A DNA stretch of 64,000 nucleotides from Bradyrhizobium sp. AUGA SZCCT0176 (GTDB taxonomy: Bacteria > Pseudomonadota > Alphaproteobacteria > Rhizobiales > Xanthobacteraceae), in assembly GCF_018130145.1 (NCBI RefSeq), contig NZ_JAFCMB010000008.1:124001-188000 (forward strand), in the 5' to 3' direction. Shown here piece after piece: positions 42,877-51,629 of this stretch. Position numbers and translations under genes: made by a program. Each line of letters starts with the position of its first letter. Within the stretch, counting starts at the first letter, position 1. Under the pieces are notes generated by a model that ran no database searches, was not told where the DNA came from, and was given only the letters and a program-made list of their open reading frames with translations.

Positions 42877-44358
42877 TTACCCGACGCTGCCCTCCAGCGA
42901 GATCGAGATCAGCTTCTGCGCTTCCACCGCGAATTCCATCGGCAGTTGCTGCAGCACATCCTTCACAAAACCGTTGACCACGAGGCCGACGGCTTCTTCC
43001 TGGCTGAGCCCGCGCTGCACGCAGTAGAACAGCACGTCTTCCGAAATCTTCGACGTGGTGGCTTCGTGCTCGAACAACGCCGAGGAGTTCTTGGCTTCGA
43101 CATACGGCACGGTGTGGGCGCCGCATTTATCGCCGATCAGGAGCGAGTCGCAGGCGGTGAAGTTGCGCGCGCCTGTTGCTTTCCTGTGGGCGGTGACGAG
43201 GCCGCGATAGGTGTTTTGCGAGACGCCGGCGGCGATGCCCTTGGAGATGATCCGGCTCGTCGTGTTCTTGCCGAGATGAATCATCTTGGTGCCGGAATCG
43301 ACCTGCTGGTGACCATTCGAGATCGCGATCGAATAGAACTCGCCGCGTGAATTGTCGCCGCGCAGGATGCAGCTCGGATATTTCCAGGTGATCGCCGAAC
43401 CGGTCTCGACCTGGGTCCACGATATCTTGGAATTATTGCCGCGGCAGTCGCCACGCTTGGTGACGAAATTGTAGATGCCGCCCTTGCCTTCGGAGTTGCC
43501 GGGGTACCAGTTCTGCACGGTCGAATATTTGATCTCGGCATCGTCGTGCGTGACGAGTTCGACGACCGCGGCGTGCAACTGGTTCTCGTCGCGCTGCGGC
43601 GCGGTGCAGCCTTCGAGATAGCTGACGTAAGAACCCTTGTCGGCAATGATCAGCGTACGCTCGAACTGGCCGGTGTTGCGCTCGTTGATGCGGAAGTAAG
43701 TCGACAACTCCATCGGGCAGCGCACGCCCGGCGGCACATAGACGAACGAGCCGTCGGAGAAGACAGCCGAATTCAGCGTCGCGAAATAATTGTCCGAGGT
43801 CGGCACGACCGTGCCGAGATATTTCTTCACGAGTTCAGGGTGTTCGCGGATCGCTTCCGAGATCGGCATGAAGATCACGCCGGCCTGCTTCAGCTCTTTC
43901 TGGAACGTGGTCGCGACGGAGACCGAATCGAAGACAGCGTCGACCGCGATCTTGCGCTGGCCCTCGGGCCGCACGACCCCTTCCAGCACCTCGACCTCGC
44001 GCAAGGGAATACCGAGCTTCTCGTAGGTCTTCAGGATATCGGGATCGATCTCGTCGAGCGAACCGATCGTCTTCTTCGGCTTCGGCGCTGAATAGTAATA
44101 GAGATCCTGATAGTCGATCTTGGGATAGTTGACGCGGGCCCATTGCGGCTCGGTCATGGTCAGCCAGCGGCGATAGGCCTCCAGCCGCCATTCCAGCATC
44201 CACGCCGGCTCGTTCTTTTTCGCAGAGATGAAGCGGACGGTGTCTTCCGACAGCCCTTTTGGAGCCTTGTCGGACTCGATCAGCGTCTCAAATCCATATC
44301 GATATTGGTCGACGTCGATCTGCCTGACGCGATCGACCGTCTCCTGTACGGCAGCCAT
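42877..44358 (-). CDS. sufB: Fe-S cluster scaffold subunit SufB
   Basis: A 493-residue scaffold on which clusters form with SufC and SufD. Landmarks: TVRFISAKKNEPAWMLEWRL, VPPGVRCPMELSTYFRIN, YLEGCTAPQRDENQLHAAVV and TFQKELKQAGV. The beta-helix region SRIISKGIAAGVSQNTYRGL, CDSLLIGDKCGAHTVPYVEA and EDVLFYCVQRGLSQEEA is full. GGAGG lies five bases before the ATG at 44358; the eight residues in frame upstream are excluded. Confidence 0.96.
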   Translation of the reverse strand: MAAVQETVDRVRQIDVDQYRYGFETLIESDKAPKGLSEDTVRFISAKKNEPAWMLEWRLEAYRRWLTMTEPQWARVNYPKIDYQDLYYYSAPKPKKTIGSLDEIDPDILKTYEKLGIPLREVEVLEGVVRPEGQRKIAVDAVFDSVSVATTFQKELKQAGVIFMPISEAIREHPELVKKYLGTVVPTSDNYFATLNSAVFSDGSFVYVPPGVRCPMELSTYFRINERNTGQFERTLIIADKGSYVSYLEGCTAPQRDENQLHAAVVELVTHDDAEIKYSTVQNWYPGNSEGKGGIYNFVTKRGDCRGNNSKISWTQVETGSAITWKYPSCILRGDNSRGEFYSIAISNGHQQVDSGTKMIHLGKNTTSRIISKGIAAGVSQNTYRGLVTAHRKATGARNFTACDSLLIGDKCGAHTVPYVEAKNSSALFEHEATTSKISEDVLFYCVQRGLSQEEAVGLVVNGFVKDVLQQLPMEFAVEAQKLISISLEGSVG

Positions 44359-44449
44359 TCCATCCTCCGCTCGCGGTTTCAAGGACCGCGGTGGATCAAT
44401 CCGGCGGTTCTAGAGCCTGATCGATCCTGATTGGTTCAGAACCGATTGC

Positions 44450-45610
44450 TTAGAACCGTTCAACCTGTGTTTCGTCGCCCTTAAGTAAGGTATTGGAGAG
44501 CTTTCGCCAAGCCTTGAGGGCTAATTCAATGTCTGTCTGTGATGTAGACCACCCCAGACTGAGCCGCACAGCTCCCTGAGCCAGTTCCCGGCCCTGCCCC
44601 ATGGCGTTCAGGACATGCGATGGCTGGACCTTGCCGGAGGAGCAGGCCGAGCCCGACGATACCGCAATACCGGCGAGATCGAAGCCAATGACGGCGGTTT
44701 CGGCCTTTAGGCCGGGAACGCTGAACAGTGTGGTATTGGGCAACCGCGGCGCTGCTTCCGAAAACACAATCATCCTGGGCGTCTGCTTCAAACCGTCCTC
44801 AAGACTGCTCTTGAGGCCCGCCAGCCGGCCGGCGTCCACTTCCAGAGCTGCCATGGCGGCCTTGGCAGCTGCGCCAAACGCTGAAATCCCCGCGACGTTC
44901 TCGGTACCCGCCCGGCGTCCCAGCTCCTGCCCGCCGCCGCGCAGCAGCGGCTCCAGCCCCTGCACGTCCCCGGCCAAAACAACCGCACCGACACCCTTGG
45001 GGCCGCCGATCTTGTGTGCAGAAAGGGTGATCAGATCGGCTTCGATCGAGTTGATATCAAAGGCTATTTTCCCGAATGCCTGGATCGCATCGACATGCAG
45101 CAGCCCGCCGGCCTCATGGACGACCCGGGCCACCTCCGCCACGGGCTGAATGGCACCGGTCTCGTTATTGGCCAGCATCACCGACACCAGCGCGGGAGGG
45201 CCGTTCAGCAGCTCGCGCAGATGGTCGAGATCAACAAGGCCCGAGGCCGTGACCTTGATGGTCTTGATCACGTCGGGTGGAAACCGTCCGCCCGATAGCA
45301 CGGAGGCGTGTTCGATGGCCGACACCAGGAGCCGCTGAACCGGCTGCCCTGCGCCCCGCCGCAAGCCCGGCGTCAGAGCGAGCGCGTTGGCCTCGGTTCC
45401 ACCTGATGAAAAGACCACATCCTGCGGCCGGGCGCCGACCGCCGCGGCGACCGTGGCGCGGGCGTCCTCGACCAGCCGGCGCGCCTGGCGGCCCTCGGTG
45501 TGGACCGAGGACGGGTTGCCGGCTAGCTCCCAGGCCGCCGCCAGCGCCGCCTTGGCTTCCGGGCGAAGCGGCGTGGTCGCGTTCCAGTCGAGATAGATCC
45601 GGTCGGGCAT
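44450..45610 (-). CDS. Cysteine desulfurase, NifS/IscS type, heading the suf operon
   Basis: A 386-residue group I desulfurase: IYLDWNATTPLRPEA, FSSGGTEANALAL, PLP Lys200 in LSAHKIGGPKG, RAGTENVAGI, and a catalytic Cys323 in the loop VSSGSACSSGKVQPSHVL. This is the NifS/IscS-like architecture, distinct from the SufS later in the same operon, so two desulfurases are encoded together. That arrangement is known in alphaproteobacterial suf loci. The ATG at 45610 starts MPDRIYLDW. No iscR/rirA gene is beside it here. Confidence 0.93.
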   Translation of the reverse strand: MPDRIYLDWNATTPLRPEAKAALAAAWELAGNPSSVHTEGRQARRLVEDARATVAAAVGARPQDVVFSSGGTEANALALTPGLRRGAGQPVQRLLVSAIEHASVLSGGRFPPDVIKTIKVTASGLVDLDHLRELLNGPPALVSVMLANNETGAIQPVAEVARVVHEAGGLLHVDAIQAFGKIAFDINSIEADLITLSAHKIGGPKGVGAVVLAGDVQGLEPLLRGGGQELGRRAGTENVAGISAFGAAAKAAMAALEVDAGRLAGLKSSLEDGLKQTPRMIVFSEAAPRLPNTTLFSVPGLKAETAVIGFDLAGIAVSSGSACSSGKVQPSHVLNAMGQGRELAQGAVRLSLGWSTSQTDIELALKAWRKLSNTLLKGDETQVERF

Positions 45611-45643
45611 GCGCCGTCTTAACACCTTTTGCGAGGCGGCCAA

Positions 45644-46858
45644 TCATTGCGCGGGCTGGCTCCGCGCCCGCACCGGCATGGCCGGTTCGGATGCCATCCG
45701 CAATCCGAACAAGGGTCTCAAGATAGTGACGCGCCGGACGATCTCATAGGTCGCCACGCAGGCCGCGATCGTGCCAAAAATGACGATCCCCGCCTCAAGC
45801 CAGGCTGGCAGGCCCTGTCCGTGCAACGCATGCGCAATCATGATGATCGCGGTCTGGTGCACGATGTAATACGGGAAGATCGCATCGGTGAGATAGCGCC
45901 GCACCGGCGAATCCGCGGTCAACCATCGCCGCGCGAAGCCGAGCAGCGCGAGCATGCAAAGCCATTGATAGAAAGCGTAAGCCACACCGGCATAGATCTT
46001 CAGCGGCATGCCGCCGTACCTGGTCGCCCGCACGGCCAGAAAAGACAGAAAGAACCCGGCCGCCAGCGACAACGCCAGCCAGCGCAGACGCTCCATCGCC
46101 TCCCAGATGGCCGCAGCGCGGGCCAGCACAAAGCCGAACAGGAAGACGGTCGCGAACAGCGCGTGATTGTACCAGTCGCCGAACAGCGCGTGCGTCGATG
46201 GAAAGTGTGGCAGCAGGACCAGACGATAGGCCGCAAGCAGCAGCGGCGGCACGACCAGCAGCAGCACGCCCGATAGCGCCGATGCCAGCCGCCGTTCGAT
46301 CCAGCCGAGAAGTCCGGGAGCCAGCGCCAGCACGCCGCCCAGCGCCATCGTGTAAACCCACAGATAGGCCACGAACCAGAGATGGTTCCAGGTCGGCAGC
46401 AGGATGCAGGGGGTTGGGCAGAATTGCGGCCCGAAAGCGAGGTAATGCCGCTGGTAGAAATCGACGAAGCCGGCCGGATAGCCAACCGCCTCGACGATCT
46501 GGTCATAGGCCTGCGGCGGCACGATCACCAGCATGCCGAACACCAAGGGTATCAATAGCCGCGCCGACCGTGACCGCAGCAGCGGCTCCAATTTGTATTT
46601 CCGCAGCATGAAGCGGGTCGCCACGCCCGAAACCAGGAACAACAGCGCCAGCCGCCACGGATTGAGCACCAGCATCACCGGTTCCAGCGCGGCGATCCGA
46701 TGCGCGCTCTTGATGTGGAAGCCCCAGGAAACGTAGAGCATGCCGACATGGTAGAAGATCAGCAGGCCGAAGGCTGCGATCCGCACCCAGTCGAGATCGA
46801 TGCGCCGCTCGGAGCCGGAAGCGGAATCCGGTGGTTGTGATATGCTTTGCTGCCACAT
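45644..46858 (-). CDS. Acyltransferase-3 family membrane protein
   Basis: A 404-residue protein with about ten transmembrane helices. It has RIDLDWVRIAAFGLLIFYHV (the R-x(10)-H of acyltransferase 3/OpgC proteins), PWRLALLFLVSGVATRFML, WNHLWFVAYLWVYT and IFPYYIVHQTAIIMIAHALH. Such enzymes O-acetylate or succinylate periplasmic glucans, lipopolysaccharide or small molecules. GAGGG lies eight bases before the ATG at 46858. It is divergent from the LytTR gene with only 31 bp between starts. Confidence 0.9.
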   Translation of the reverse strand: MWQQSISQPPDSASGSERRIDLDWVRIAAFGLLIFYHVGMLYVSWGFHIKSAHRIAALEPVMLVLNPWRLALLFLVSGVATRFMLRKYKLEPLLRSRSARLLIPLVFGMLVIVPPQAYDQIVEAVGYPAGFVDFYQRHYLAFGPQFCPTPCILLPTWNHLWFVAYLWVYTMALGGVLALAPGLLGWIERRLASALSGVLLLVVPPLLLAAYRLVLLPHFPSTHALFGDWYNHALFATVFLFGFVLARAAAIWEAMERLRWLALSLAAGFFLSFLAVRATRYGGMPLKIYAGVAYAFYQWLCMLALLGFARRWLTADSPVRRYLTDAIFPYYIVHQTAIIMIAHALHGQGLPAWLEAGIVIFGTIAACVATYEIVRRVTILRPLFGLRMASEPAMPVRARSQPAQ

Positions 46859-46889
46859 GGCTTGATCCCTCAATGCGCGACGAAGTTGG

Positions 46890-47858
46890 ATGACCGACGT
46901 CAAAAATGCGCCTGATGGCCGTGGCGTCGAGCCGGTTTGGGATCAAAACCAGCCTGCTTGGGACGAAACGACCCCACGTGGGACCAGCGGCCTGTTTCGC
47001 GGGATAACCGGCGCCGACTGGCTGGTCTACGCCGCGGTCGCGGCGGTCGCGCTAGCGATCGGCAGCGTCAACGCGCTGTCGACCGCGGACGACATCGCCC
47101 GGCGCGGCGGCTCGTATAACCTCAAGACGCCGCTGCTCTGGGAGATGACCAGCATTGCCGTCATCATCCTGCTGGCGCCGGCCCTGTTCGCCGCGGTCAG
47201 GCGAATCCGCCGGGAACCTCGCCGGCTGGTCCGTATCGCGCTGGTGATCGCGGCAATCATCGTCTTCTCCGCCGTACACATCACCGGGATGGTGGCCTTG
47301 CGTAAACTCGTGCTGTGGCTGCTCGGCGGCAGCTATGATTTCCACCTCTCGCTTGCGACCTTGCTCTATGAGGCCCGCAAGGACGCGGTCACCTGCCTGT
47401 TGATCGGTGGCGGCATGTGGCTGATCGACAGCCGCCGCGAGGTCGGGGCGGTTGCGACGGCGGCCCCCGCCACGGCAGCGGAAGCGCTGCCGCATATGGT
47501 CTGGCTGCGCGACGGCACCACCCGTATCCGCATCGAACCCAAAGAGATTATCTGGATCAGTTCGGCCGGGAACTATGTCGAATACAGCCTCGCCGATGGT
47601 CGCAGCCATCTGGTCCGCGGAACGCTGGCAGCGGCCGAGGCTGAGCTTGCGCGATTCAAACTGGCGCGCGTCCACCGCACCCGGCTCGCCAATCTCGACC
47701 GGGTGACCGCCGTGGCGTTGAAGCCATCGGGAGATTTCGAGCTTACCTTCGACACCGGCCAGACCGCTGTGGGCAGCCGGCGCTACCGCAACGCCATCGC
47801 CTCGCTTGAGACGAAAACAGATCTGCTAAATCCTTCAAATACTTATCCCGGGCGCTGA
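46890..47858 (+). CDS. Membrane-bound LytTR-domain regulator
   Basis: A 322-residue protein. A 40-residue polar start leads into four transmembrane helices (about 42-60, 83-103, 115-135, 160-178). The C-terminal 100 residues are a LytTR DNA-binding domain (HMVWLRDGTTRIRIEPKEII, ISSAGNYVEY, FKLARVHRTRLANLDRVTAV). Without a kinase or receiver, it is likely a one-component membrane sensor. It shares a 31-bp intergenic space with the acyltransferase, the probable target. Confidence 0.9.
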   Translation: MTDVKNAPDGRGVEPVWDQNQPAWDETTPRGTSGLFRGITGADWLVYAAVAAVALAIGSVNALSTADDIARRGGSYNLKTPLLWEMTSIAVIILLAPALFAAVRRIRREPRRLVRIALVIAAIIVFSAVHITGMVALRKLVLWLLGGSYDFHLSLATLLYEARKDAVTCLLIGGGMWLIDSRREVGAVATAAPATAAEALPHMVWLRDGTTRIRIEPKEIIWISSAGNYVEYSLADGRSHLVRGTLAAAEAELARFKLARVHRTRLANLDRVTAVALKPSGDFELTFDTGQTAVGSRRYRNAIASLETKTDLLNPSNTYPGR

Positions 47859-48031
47859 ATTCGCATTGGCGCGGCCCTGGGTGCATAAAGTCCTTGCTTT
47901 TTGCCCCTCGCGTCATGTTAGAACGCGGCCACAAGTTCACCGAGCGCTGTCCGCGCATCGCCCCAACGACGTCCGATCATCGTTTCTGCCGGATCACGTC
48001 CGTTGCCAAGGAAGACTTCCAAGGATCATCA

Positions 48032-48679
48032 ATGCCTGAAGTTATTTTCACCGGTCCTGCGGGCCGCCTCGAAGGCCGTTACCATCCGGCGAAGCAGAAG
48101 AACGCGCCGATCGCGATGATCCTGCATCCGCATCCGCAGTTTCACGGCACGATGAACCACCAGATCGTCTACCAGTGCTACTACGCGTTCGCGCATCGCG
48201 GCTTTTCGGTCCTGCGATTCAATTTCCGCGGCGTCGGCCGCAGCCAGGGCTCGTTCGATCACGGCACCGGCGAGTTGTCGGATGCGGCATCCGCGCTCGA
48301 CTGGGCGCAGACCATCAATCCCGAAGCGCGCGCCTGCTGGGTTGCCGGCTTTTCGTTCGGCGCCTGGATCGGCATGCAGCTCTTGATGCGCCGGCCGGAG
48401 GTCGAAGGTTTTATTTCGATCGCGCCGCCCGCCAACCTCTATGACTTCTCTTTCCTCGCGCCCTGCCCGTCGTCGGGCCTGATCGTGCATGGCGAGAAGG
48501 ATGCGGTGGTGCCGCCGAAGGACGTCAACACGCTGGTCGAGAAGCTCAAGACCCAAAAGGGCATCGTGATCGACCAGCAGATCATTCCCGGCGCCAACCA
48601 TTTCTTCGACGGCAAATTGCAGCCGCTGATGGAGACGGTGACCGGCTATCTCGACATGCGGCTCGCCAACGTCCGGTAA
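48032..48679 (+). CDS. Alpha/beta hydrolase of the suf neighbourhood
   Basis: A 215-residue protein with MILHPHPQFHGTMNHQIVYQ, FNFRGVGRSQGSFDHGTGE, nucleophile elbow AGFSFGAWIGMQ, an Asp in VHGEKDAVVPP and a His in PGANHFFDGK: a complete Ser-Asp-His set. Members of this group are often placed near suf genes in alphaproteobacteria. Esterase or thioesterase activity is likely; the substrate is unknown. AAGGA lies eight bases before the ATG at 48032. Confidence 0.9.
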   Translation: MPEVIFTGPAGRLEGRYHPAKQKNAPIAMILHPHPQFHGTMNHQIVYQCYYAFAHRGFSVLRFNFRGVGRSQGSFDHGTGELSDAASALDWAQTINPEARACWVAGFSFGAWIGMQLLMRRPEVEGFISIAPPANLYDFSFLAPCPSSGLIVHGEKDAVVPPKDVNTLVEKLKTQKGIVIDQQIIPGANHFFDGKLQPLMETVTGYLDMRLANVR

Positions 48680-48694
48680 ACGAGGCGGCGCGCG

Positions 48695-49207
48695 ATGACC
48701 GCCTTCGTCGCTCTCCTTCGTGCCGTCAATGTCGGCGGCACCGGCAAGCTACCGATGACCGAGCTGAAAGCAATGTGCGAGGCGCTCGGCTTCGAGGGCG
48801 TCCGCACCTACATCGCCAGCGGCAATGTGGTGTTCACCAGCCGCAAATCCGAACCCGCCGTGAAGAAGGCGCTGGAAGCGCGACTTGAAGCCTATGCCGG
48901 CAAGGCTGTCGGCGTGATGGTGCGCACCGCCGCCGAGATGCAGGCCGTCTTGAACAACAATCCGTTTCCAAAGGCGCCGGGCAATCGGACGCTCGCGATC
49001 TTTCTCGACGCCAAGCCGCCGGCGGATACGCTTGCCGCTGTCAGACACCGCAAGGACGAAGAAATCGGACTGGGCGCGCGCGAGATCTATGTCCATTACG
49101 GCGACGGCATCGGGCAATCGAAACTGGTGATCCCTGCCGCAAAAGCGGGAACGGCGCGCAACACGAATACGATTGCGGCGCTGGTGAAGATGGCGAGCGA
49201 TTTGTAA
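48695..49207 (+). CDS. DUF1697-family protein
   Basis: A 170-residue protein with the DUF1697 start FVALLRAVNVGGTGKLPMTE LK, then VRTYIASGNVVF, NNNPFP and YGDGIGQSKL. The family has a ferredoxin-like fold and no assigned function. It is 15 bp behind the alpha/beta hydrolase and probably cotranscribed. Confidence 0.9.
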   Translation: MTAFVALLRAVNVGGTGKLPMTELKAMCEALGFEGVRTYIASGNVVFTSRKSEPAVKKALEARLEAYAGKAVGVMVRTAAEMQAVLNNNPFPKAPGNRTLAIFLDAKPPADTLAAVRHRKDEEIGLGAREIYVHYGDGIGQSKLVIPAAKAGTARNTNTIAALVKMASDL

Positions 49208-49211
49208 CCGC

Positions 49212-49541
49212 TTACGCCGGCGCCATCTTCAACGCGACGATGCCGGTCATGACCAGCACGATGCCGGCGATCTTCACCGGATTGAGCGCCTCGCCGAACA
49301 GCAGCACGCCCATGGTCAGGGTCCCGACCGCGCCGATGCCGGTCCACACCGTGTAGGCGACGCCAATCTCCAGCACCTGCAGCGCACGCCCGAGCAAAAA
49401 CACGAACGCCGCCAGCAGCACCAGCGAGACGATGCTCCAGCCCAGCCGCGTATAACCCTCGGCGTATTTCATCGAGATCGCCCAGCCGACATCGAGCAGC
49501 CCGGCCGTCACCAGCGCGATCCAGGCGACCGGCGGCGACAT
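49212..49541 (-). CDS. Small multidrug resistance (SMR) transporter, Gdx/SugE-like
   Basis: A 109-residue, four-helix protein. WTGIGAVGTLTMGVLLFGEA is close to the WTGIGAVGT signature of guanidinium exporters (Gdx, formerly SugE). The essential proton/substrate Glu of helix 1 (about residue 14-17 in the family) is Asp17 here (TAGLLDVGWAISMKY). It is 2 bp behind the GST gene, on the same strand, so the two are an operon. Guanidinium or cationic-drug export is inferred. Confidence 0.9.
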   Translation of the reverse strand: MSPPVAWIALVTAGLLDVGWAISMKYAEGYTRLGWSIVSLVLLAAFVFLLGRALQVLEIGVAYTVWTGIGAVGTLTMGVLLFGEALNPVKIAGIVLVMTGIVALKMAPA

Positions 49542-49543
49542 GG

Positions 49544-50221
49544 TTATGCCGCCAGTTTCAGCATGTGCGCGTTATGGCGAACCAGAAACGCGTGCAGCAA
49601 TTGCGGATAGTCGGCGCCGACGGCGTTGCGGACACTTTCCCGCGTTGCCAGCGCCATCCGCCATGCGCGCACCTTCGGCGTCTGTGCGAAGATCGAGAGG
49701 TCGATCAACTCGTCGAACATATCGAAGTACCGGAAAATCGGCGCGAACACGGCATCCACGAGACTGAATTTTTCGCCGGCAAAGAATGGACCCGAACCCA
49801 GCGCCTCCTCGACGCGCGCAAATTTCGCGGCCACCGCGACGCGTTTGGCTTCAAACACCGCGGCATCGCCGGTGGTTTCGAGGCCCCACAGCTCGCTTAA
49901 AATAGTCGAGCCGAATTCCATCCAGGCCCGGTGCTGCGCCCGCTGCAATGGATCCTGCGAGTGCAGTTTTGCGCCCGCTTGCGTCTCCTCGATGTACTCG
50001 CAGATCACGTTGCTCTCGAACAGCGCCACCTCGCCCGCATCGCTGCGCACGATCAGCACCGGCACCTTGCCGAGCGGCGAAAGCTTCAGGAACCAGTCCG
50101 GCTTGTTGGCGAGGTCGATGTCGACGCGCTCGAACGGGACGCCCTTCTCGTTCAGCGCGATCACCGCGCGCTGCACATAGGGACAAAGCTTGTGGCTGAT
50201 CAAAGTCAGTTTTGCCGTCAT
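49544..50221 (-). CDS. Glutathione S-transferase
   Basis: A 225-residue thioredoxin-fold/GST protein: LISHKLCPYVQRAVIALNEK (with the CPYV Cys typical of omega- or Lsp-like GSTs), LSPLGKVPVLIV and ALFESNVICEYIEE for glutathione binding, and an all-helical C-terminal half. GGAGG lies five bases before the ATG at 50221. It heads an operon with the SMR exporter behind a cluster of palindromic operator-like sites, suggesting inducible detoxification. Confidence 0.92.
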   Translation of the reverse strand: MTAKLTLISHKLCPYVQRAVIALNEKGVPFERVDIDLANKPDWFLKLSPLGKVPVLIVRSDAGEVALFESNVICEYIEETQAGAKLHSQDPLQRAQHRAWMEFGSTILSELWGLETTGDAAVFEAKRVAVAAKFARVEEALGSGPFFAGEKFSLVDAVFAPIFRYFDMFDELIDLSIFAQTPKVRAWRMALATRESVRNAVGADYPQLLHAFLVRHNAHMLKLAA

Positions 50222-50266
50222 GACGACCTCCAAAGAGAACTGAAGGCAAAGCCGAACGGCTCGCTT

Positions 50267-50328
50267 CATGCACCTGCATCAAATTAGATGCGATTGCATG
50301 CAGTCGTCAAGGTCGATGCAATTGCATC
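50267..50328. promoter_or_regulatory. Three operator-like palindromes upstream of the GST-SMR operon
   Basis: GATGCAATTGCATC (50315-50328) is a perfect 14-bp palindrome. GATGCGATTGCATG (50287-50300) and CATGCACCTGCATC (50267-50280) are close variants of GATGCNNNTGCATC. The centres are 20 and 28 bp apart, near two and three helical turns. The pattern suggests a dimeric repressor or activator (for example MarR or TetR type) that is not encoded next to it. Confidence 0.65.
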
Positions 50329-50349
50329 AACATATCTTGATCCCGGCCG

Positions 50350-51453
50350 TTACGGCCGGGCCATGAGCCCCCCGGTCATCGGGATCGGCACCCCGGTGGT
50401 GGCCGGATAGCTCAGCGGCAGGCCTTTCAAGCCCCGCGCCGCCAGAAATCCAAAAGCCTGCGCCTCGATCGCATCCGAGGCCCAGCCCAGCCCATCCGCG
50501 GCCTCGACGGTTGCCGGCGCCAGCCGGTCGCGCAGCATCCGGAGCATGGTCAGGTTGCGGGCGCCGCCGCCGGCCACGATCCAGCTCTTCGGCACCTTCG
50601 GCAGCAGCGGCACGATCCGGGCGATCGACGCGGCCGTGAACGCGGTCAGGGTCGCGGCGCCGTCCACAGGCGACATCCCGTCAACCTTCAGCGCGGCAAA
50701 GTCATTGCGGTCGAGCGATTTGGGCGGCGGCTTGGCAAAGAACGGCAGCGCCAGCGCGCGGGCGATCCAGGCGTCATCGACCTTGCCTTGCGCGGCGGTC
50801 TGGCCCGCGGTGTCGAAGCGCTGGTTCAGGACACGGTACATGTGGTCGTCGAGCAGCGCGTTGCCGGGACCGGTGTCGCAGGCGATCAGCGTATCGGTGC
50901 CGTCGATATAGGTGATGTTGGAGACCCCGCCGATATTAACCACAACGATCGGCCCCTCGCGCTCCAGCGACTGGGCCAGCGCGCGGTGATAGACCGGCAC
51001 AAAGGGCGCGCCCTGCCCGCCGGCGGCGACGTCGGCGGCGCGGAAATCATGCATGACGGGAATGTGGATCGCCTTGGCCAGGGCTGCGGCATCGCCGATC
51101 TGTACCGTCAATCGGCGCTCAGGCCGGTGCAGCACGGTCTGGCCGTGAAAGCCGACGATGTCGATGTCCTGGGCGGAGATGCGGTGTTGCGCGGTAAAGG
51201 CGGCCACCGCCTCGGCATGGGCCAAAGTGACGGCCTGTTCGGCCTGCCGCAGGACACCCGGCCGCGCATCGCGCTGCGGCAGGTTGACGGCCTCGTACAG
51301 CGCCTGGCGCAGCAGGCGGCGCTCCATTTCGCTGTAGGGACGATATCCGGATGGCCCAAAAGCCCGGACTTTCCGGCCATCGGTTTCGATCATGGCGACA
51401 TCGACCCCGTCGAGCGAGGTGCCGCTCATCAAACCTATTGCCGTCAACATCAT
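50350..51453 (-). CDS. anmK: Anhydro-N-acetylmuramic acid kinase
   Basis: Phosphorylates and opens 1,6-anhydro-MurNAc from peptidoglycan recycling. The 367-residue ASKHA-fold protein has IGLMSGTSLDGVDVAMIE, FHGQTVLHRP, NIGGVSNITYIDG, CDTGPGNALLDD and VAGGGARNL, all AnmK signatures, including the catalytic Asp of GPGNALLDD. Two consecutive ATG codons open it. It is divergent from tyrS, a neighbour pairing common in alphaproteobacteria. Confidence 0.96.
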   Translation of the reverse strand: MMLTAIGLMSGTSLDGVDVAMIETDGRKVRAFGPSGYRPYSEMERRLLRQALYEAVNLPQRDARPGVLRQAEQAVTLAHAEAVAAFTAQHRISAQDIDIVGFHGQTVLHRPERRLTVQIGDAAALAKAIHIPVMHDFRAADVAAGGQGAPFVPVYHRALAQSLEREGPIVVVNIGGVSNITYIDGTDTLIACDTGPGNALLDDHMYRVLNQRFDTAGQTAAQGKVDDAWIARALALPFFAKPPPKSLDRNDFAALKVDGMSPVDGAATLTAFTAASIARIVPLLPKVPKSWIVAGGGARNLTMLRMLRDRLAPATVEAADGLGWASDAIEAQAFGFLAARGLKGLPLSYPATTGVPIPMTGGLMARP

Positions 51454-51629
51454 AGTAATCGTGCCTTCGCCACGCCCTGCTCGAATCGTCCCGCCGACGA
51501 CGACCAGCTTGTGCCAAACACGGACATCTTATAATGCCACACCGCACGCGCTTGCGGCAGGCCATTCCGCTATGGTTCCGCAACTCGTTACAATTACCGT
51601 GAAAATAGAATGATCAGAGTCGCAGACCA

